From positions 1 through 6,745 of the forward strand of contig CAIZGA010000459.1 of assembly GCA_903932385.1 (NCBI GenBank): a DNA stretch of 6,745 nt, given 5' to 3'. The notes below the pieces were generated by a model. That model ran no database searches, was not told the origin of the DNA, and was given only the letters and a program-made list of their open reading frames with translations. The position numbers and the translations under genes were made by a program. The first letter of the stretch is position 1; every line of letters starts with the position of its first letter. Below, one piece after another: positions 5,837 through 6,745 of this stretch. This DNA comes from an uncultured Acidobacteriota bacterium. GTDB taxonomy: Bacteria > Acidobacteriota > Terriglobia > Terriglobales > Acidobacteriaceae.

Positions 5837-6433
5837 TCAGTTTTGCGGAGAGATCACAAACACCAGGCCTGCACCCATCCGTAGATTGTTCTCCTGGCCC
5901 GTTGTATTGTTTGGCAGTTGGGTCTGAAAGTAGTCCACCTGGACGGGCCGGATAGAGAGATGACGTGAGATTGCAATATTCACGCCACCGCCTGCTGCAA
6001 AGGCAAACGCGTCAGGAGTAATTCCAGACCCGTTCGTGGTGGGGAAATAGGCATCAAAGCCATGCACACCACCCACCAGCGCTTGGACAAACGGCGTATA
6101 GCGATAAGAGTAGCGGAACGAGTAACGAGGACCAGCGAGATAGGAGACCATGCCCAGATTCTGATTCGCGGAGTTGATGTTGCTCACATGCAGCGCGCCA
6201 ACTTCCCCTGTCAGAGATAGACCTCTTGTTAGCGCAATGGCGAATTCCGCCTTGCCGCCCTGCATCCAGAACGGGGTCCCTCCCGAACCAGTGCCACGAT
6301 CTGCGCTATAAGCCAGCGTGACTTCCAACTGCGCCGGCGGAACAGAACGAGACGCTGCGATCTGCGCACGCAGAGGCAGCACTGCCACAACCATTCCCAA
6401 TGCCAGTAAAGCGCGGTGCATGCCTCTCTTCAT
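5837..6433 (-). CDS. Small outer-membrane beta-barrel protein
   Basis: This 198-residue protein is probably exported and inserted in the outer membrane as a small (about eight-strand) barrel; its function is unknown. A signal peptide is clear: basic MKRGMHR, then a hydrophobic stretch (8-22), with likely cleavage near residue 23 or 24 (LRA-Q). The mature part alternates polar and apolar residues in strand-like segments (for example 35-43, 60-69, 72-83, 112-122, 144-156 and 186-195), with Gly/Asn/Ser-rich loops between them. GPRYSFRYSYRYTPFVQALV and DYFQTQLPN followed by NNLRMGAG resemble the acidobacterial outer membrane beta-barrel (OmpA N-domain-like) family. The end VFVISPQN lacks the usual terminal aromatic residue. 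The ATG at 6433 has GAGG four bases upstream (6438-6441). It follows the next gene by 19 bases on the same strand, so the two are likely co-transcribed. Confidence 0.85.
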   Translation of the reverse strand: MKRGMHRALLALGMVVAVLPLRAQIAASRSVPPAQLEVTLAYSADRGTGSGGTPFWMQGGKAEFAIALTRGLSLTGEVGALHVSNINSANQNLGMVSYLAGPRYSFRYSYRYTPFVQALVGGVHGFDAYFPTTNGSGITPDAFAFAAGGGVNIAISRHLSIRPVQVDYFQTQLPNNTTGQENNLRMGAGLVFVISPQN

Positions 6434-6452
6434 GGATGCCTCGACTATGCCT

Positions 6453-6745
6453 TTAGGGCACCGTCAAATTAATGGTTCCGGAGTGCTGATTGGATCCGCT
6501 GGTTGCCGTGATCGTCACAATGTAGGTCTGCGGAGCCTGGGTAAAGAAACTGCCGCCGCAACTGCTGATGCCGAAAGAAATCGCAAGCGAGCAGAGCGCG
6601 ATGGTGAAAAGGCGCAGCAGATTGCGATTGCTTCTACGGCGCAAGCCGAACAGTGGCAACAGCAGCCCGAGTAACAGAAGCGGCTCCCCGCCCTTGATTC
6701 CCAGAATATTTCCCGGCATCTCCAGCATTGCGCCAAGCGGGGGAA
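6453..6745 (-). CDS. C-terminal part of a surface/extracellular protein with Ig-like end
   Basis: The frame is open to the window edge, so only the last 96 residues are visible; an internal ATG at 6728 is probably not the start. In order they show a Leu-rich hydrophobic segment (LLLLGLLLPLFGL), a basic cluster (RRRSNRNLLR), a second hydrophobic segment ending ISSCGG, and a short beta-rich piece, YIVTITATSGSNQHSGTINL, then TVP. This layout is known to me from the ends of large acidobacterial proteins with repeated Ig-like or beta-propeller domains; the rest of the protein cannot be judged. The SCGG looks like a lipobox cysteine, but it is internal if the protein is long. It is immediately upstream of the beta-barrel gene, whose ribosome-binding site falls in the 19-base gap, suggesting an operon. 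Confidence 0.75.
   Translation of the reverse strand, partial: PPLGAMLEMPGNILGIKGGEPLLLLGLLLPLFGLRRRSNRNLLRLFTIALCSLAISFGISSCGGSFFTQAPQTYIVTITATSGSNQHSGTINLTVP

Overview
The window looks like a piece of a GC-rich bacterial chromosome, most probably from an Acidobacteriota genome of the Terriglobia (Terriglobus, Granulicella, Edaphobacter or Acidobacterium type). I infer this from gene families rather than any species marker. The secreted DUF1080 protein, the small outer-membrane beta-barrel, the Ig-like protein end with a CGG motif after a hydrophobic stretch, and the integrase family are all familiar from that group.

Left part (1-2570, + strand): a translation cluster reads rplY (3' part only), pth, rpsF, rpsR, rplI. 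The order is the common bacterial one, but ssb is absent between rpsF and rpsR, where 124 bases with a hairpin remain. All four ribosomal proteins carry low-complexity extensions. A compact two-tier hairpin just upstream of rpsF is a candidate S6:S18 autoregulatory leader. The cluster ends at a strong hairpin with T-rich flanks on both sides (2595-2639), which can serve as a bidirectional terminator for the convergent neighbours.

Middle part (2662-5229, - strand): three genes follow one another but do not look functionally linked. They are a calcineurin-like phosphoesterase, an Opp/Dpp-type ABC transporter ATPase with a shortened C-terminus and no transporter partners in view, and a secreted DUF1080 (3-keto-disaccharide hydrolase family) protein. 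Upstream of the last lie two tandem palindromic elements that could form an operator.

Right part (5387-6745, - strand): a complete tRNA with CAU anticodon (probably tRNA-Ile2, with encoded CCA) is preceded, with one base between, by the 3' end of a tyrosine recombinase remnant. The remnant has lost its N-terminal part and carries an apparent one-base frameshift near 5702, so it is a dead integrase. Beyond it come a small outer-membrane beta-barrel protein and the C-terminal end of a larger protein that runs off the window.

I see no CRISPR array, no complete mobile element, and no convincing new defence or biosynthetic system. The points most worth checking are the tRNA/integrase scar, the tandem palindromes, the rpsF leader hairpin and the ribosomal protein tails.
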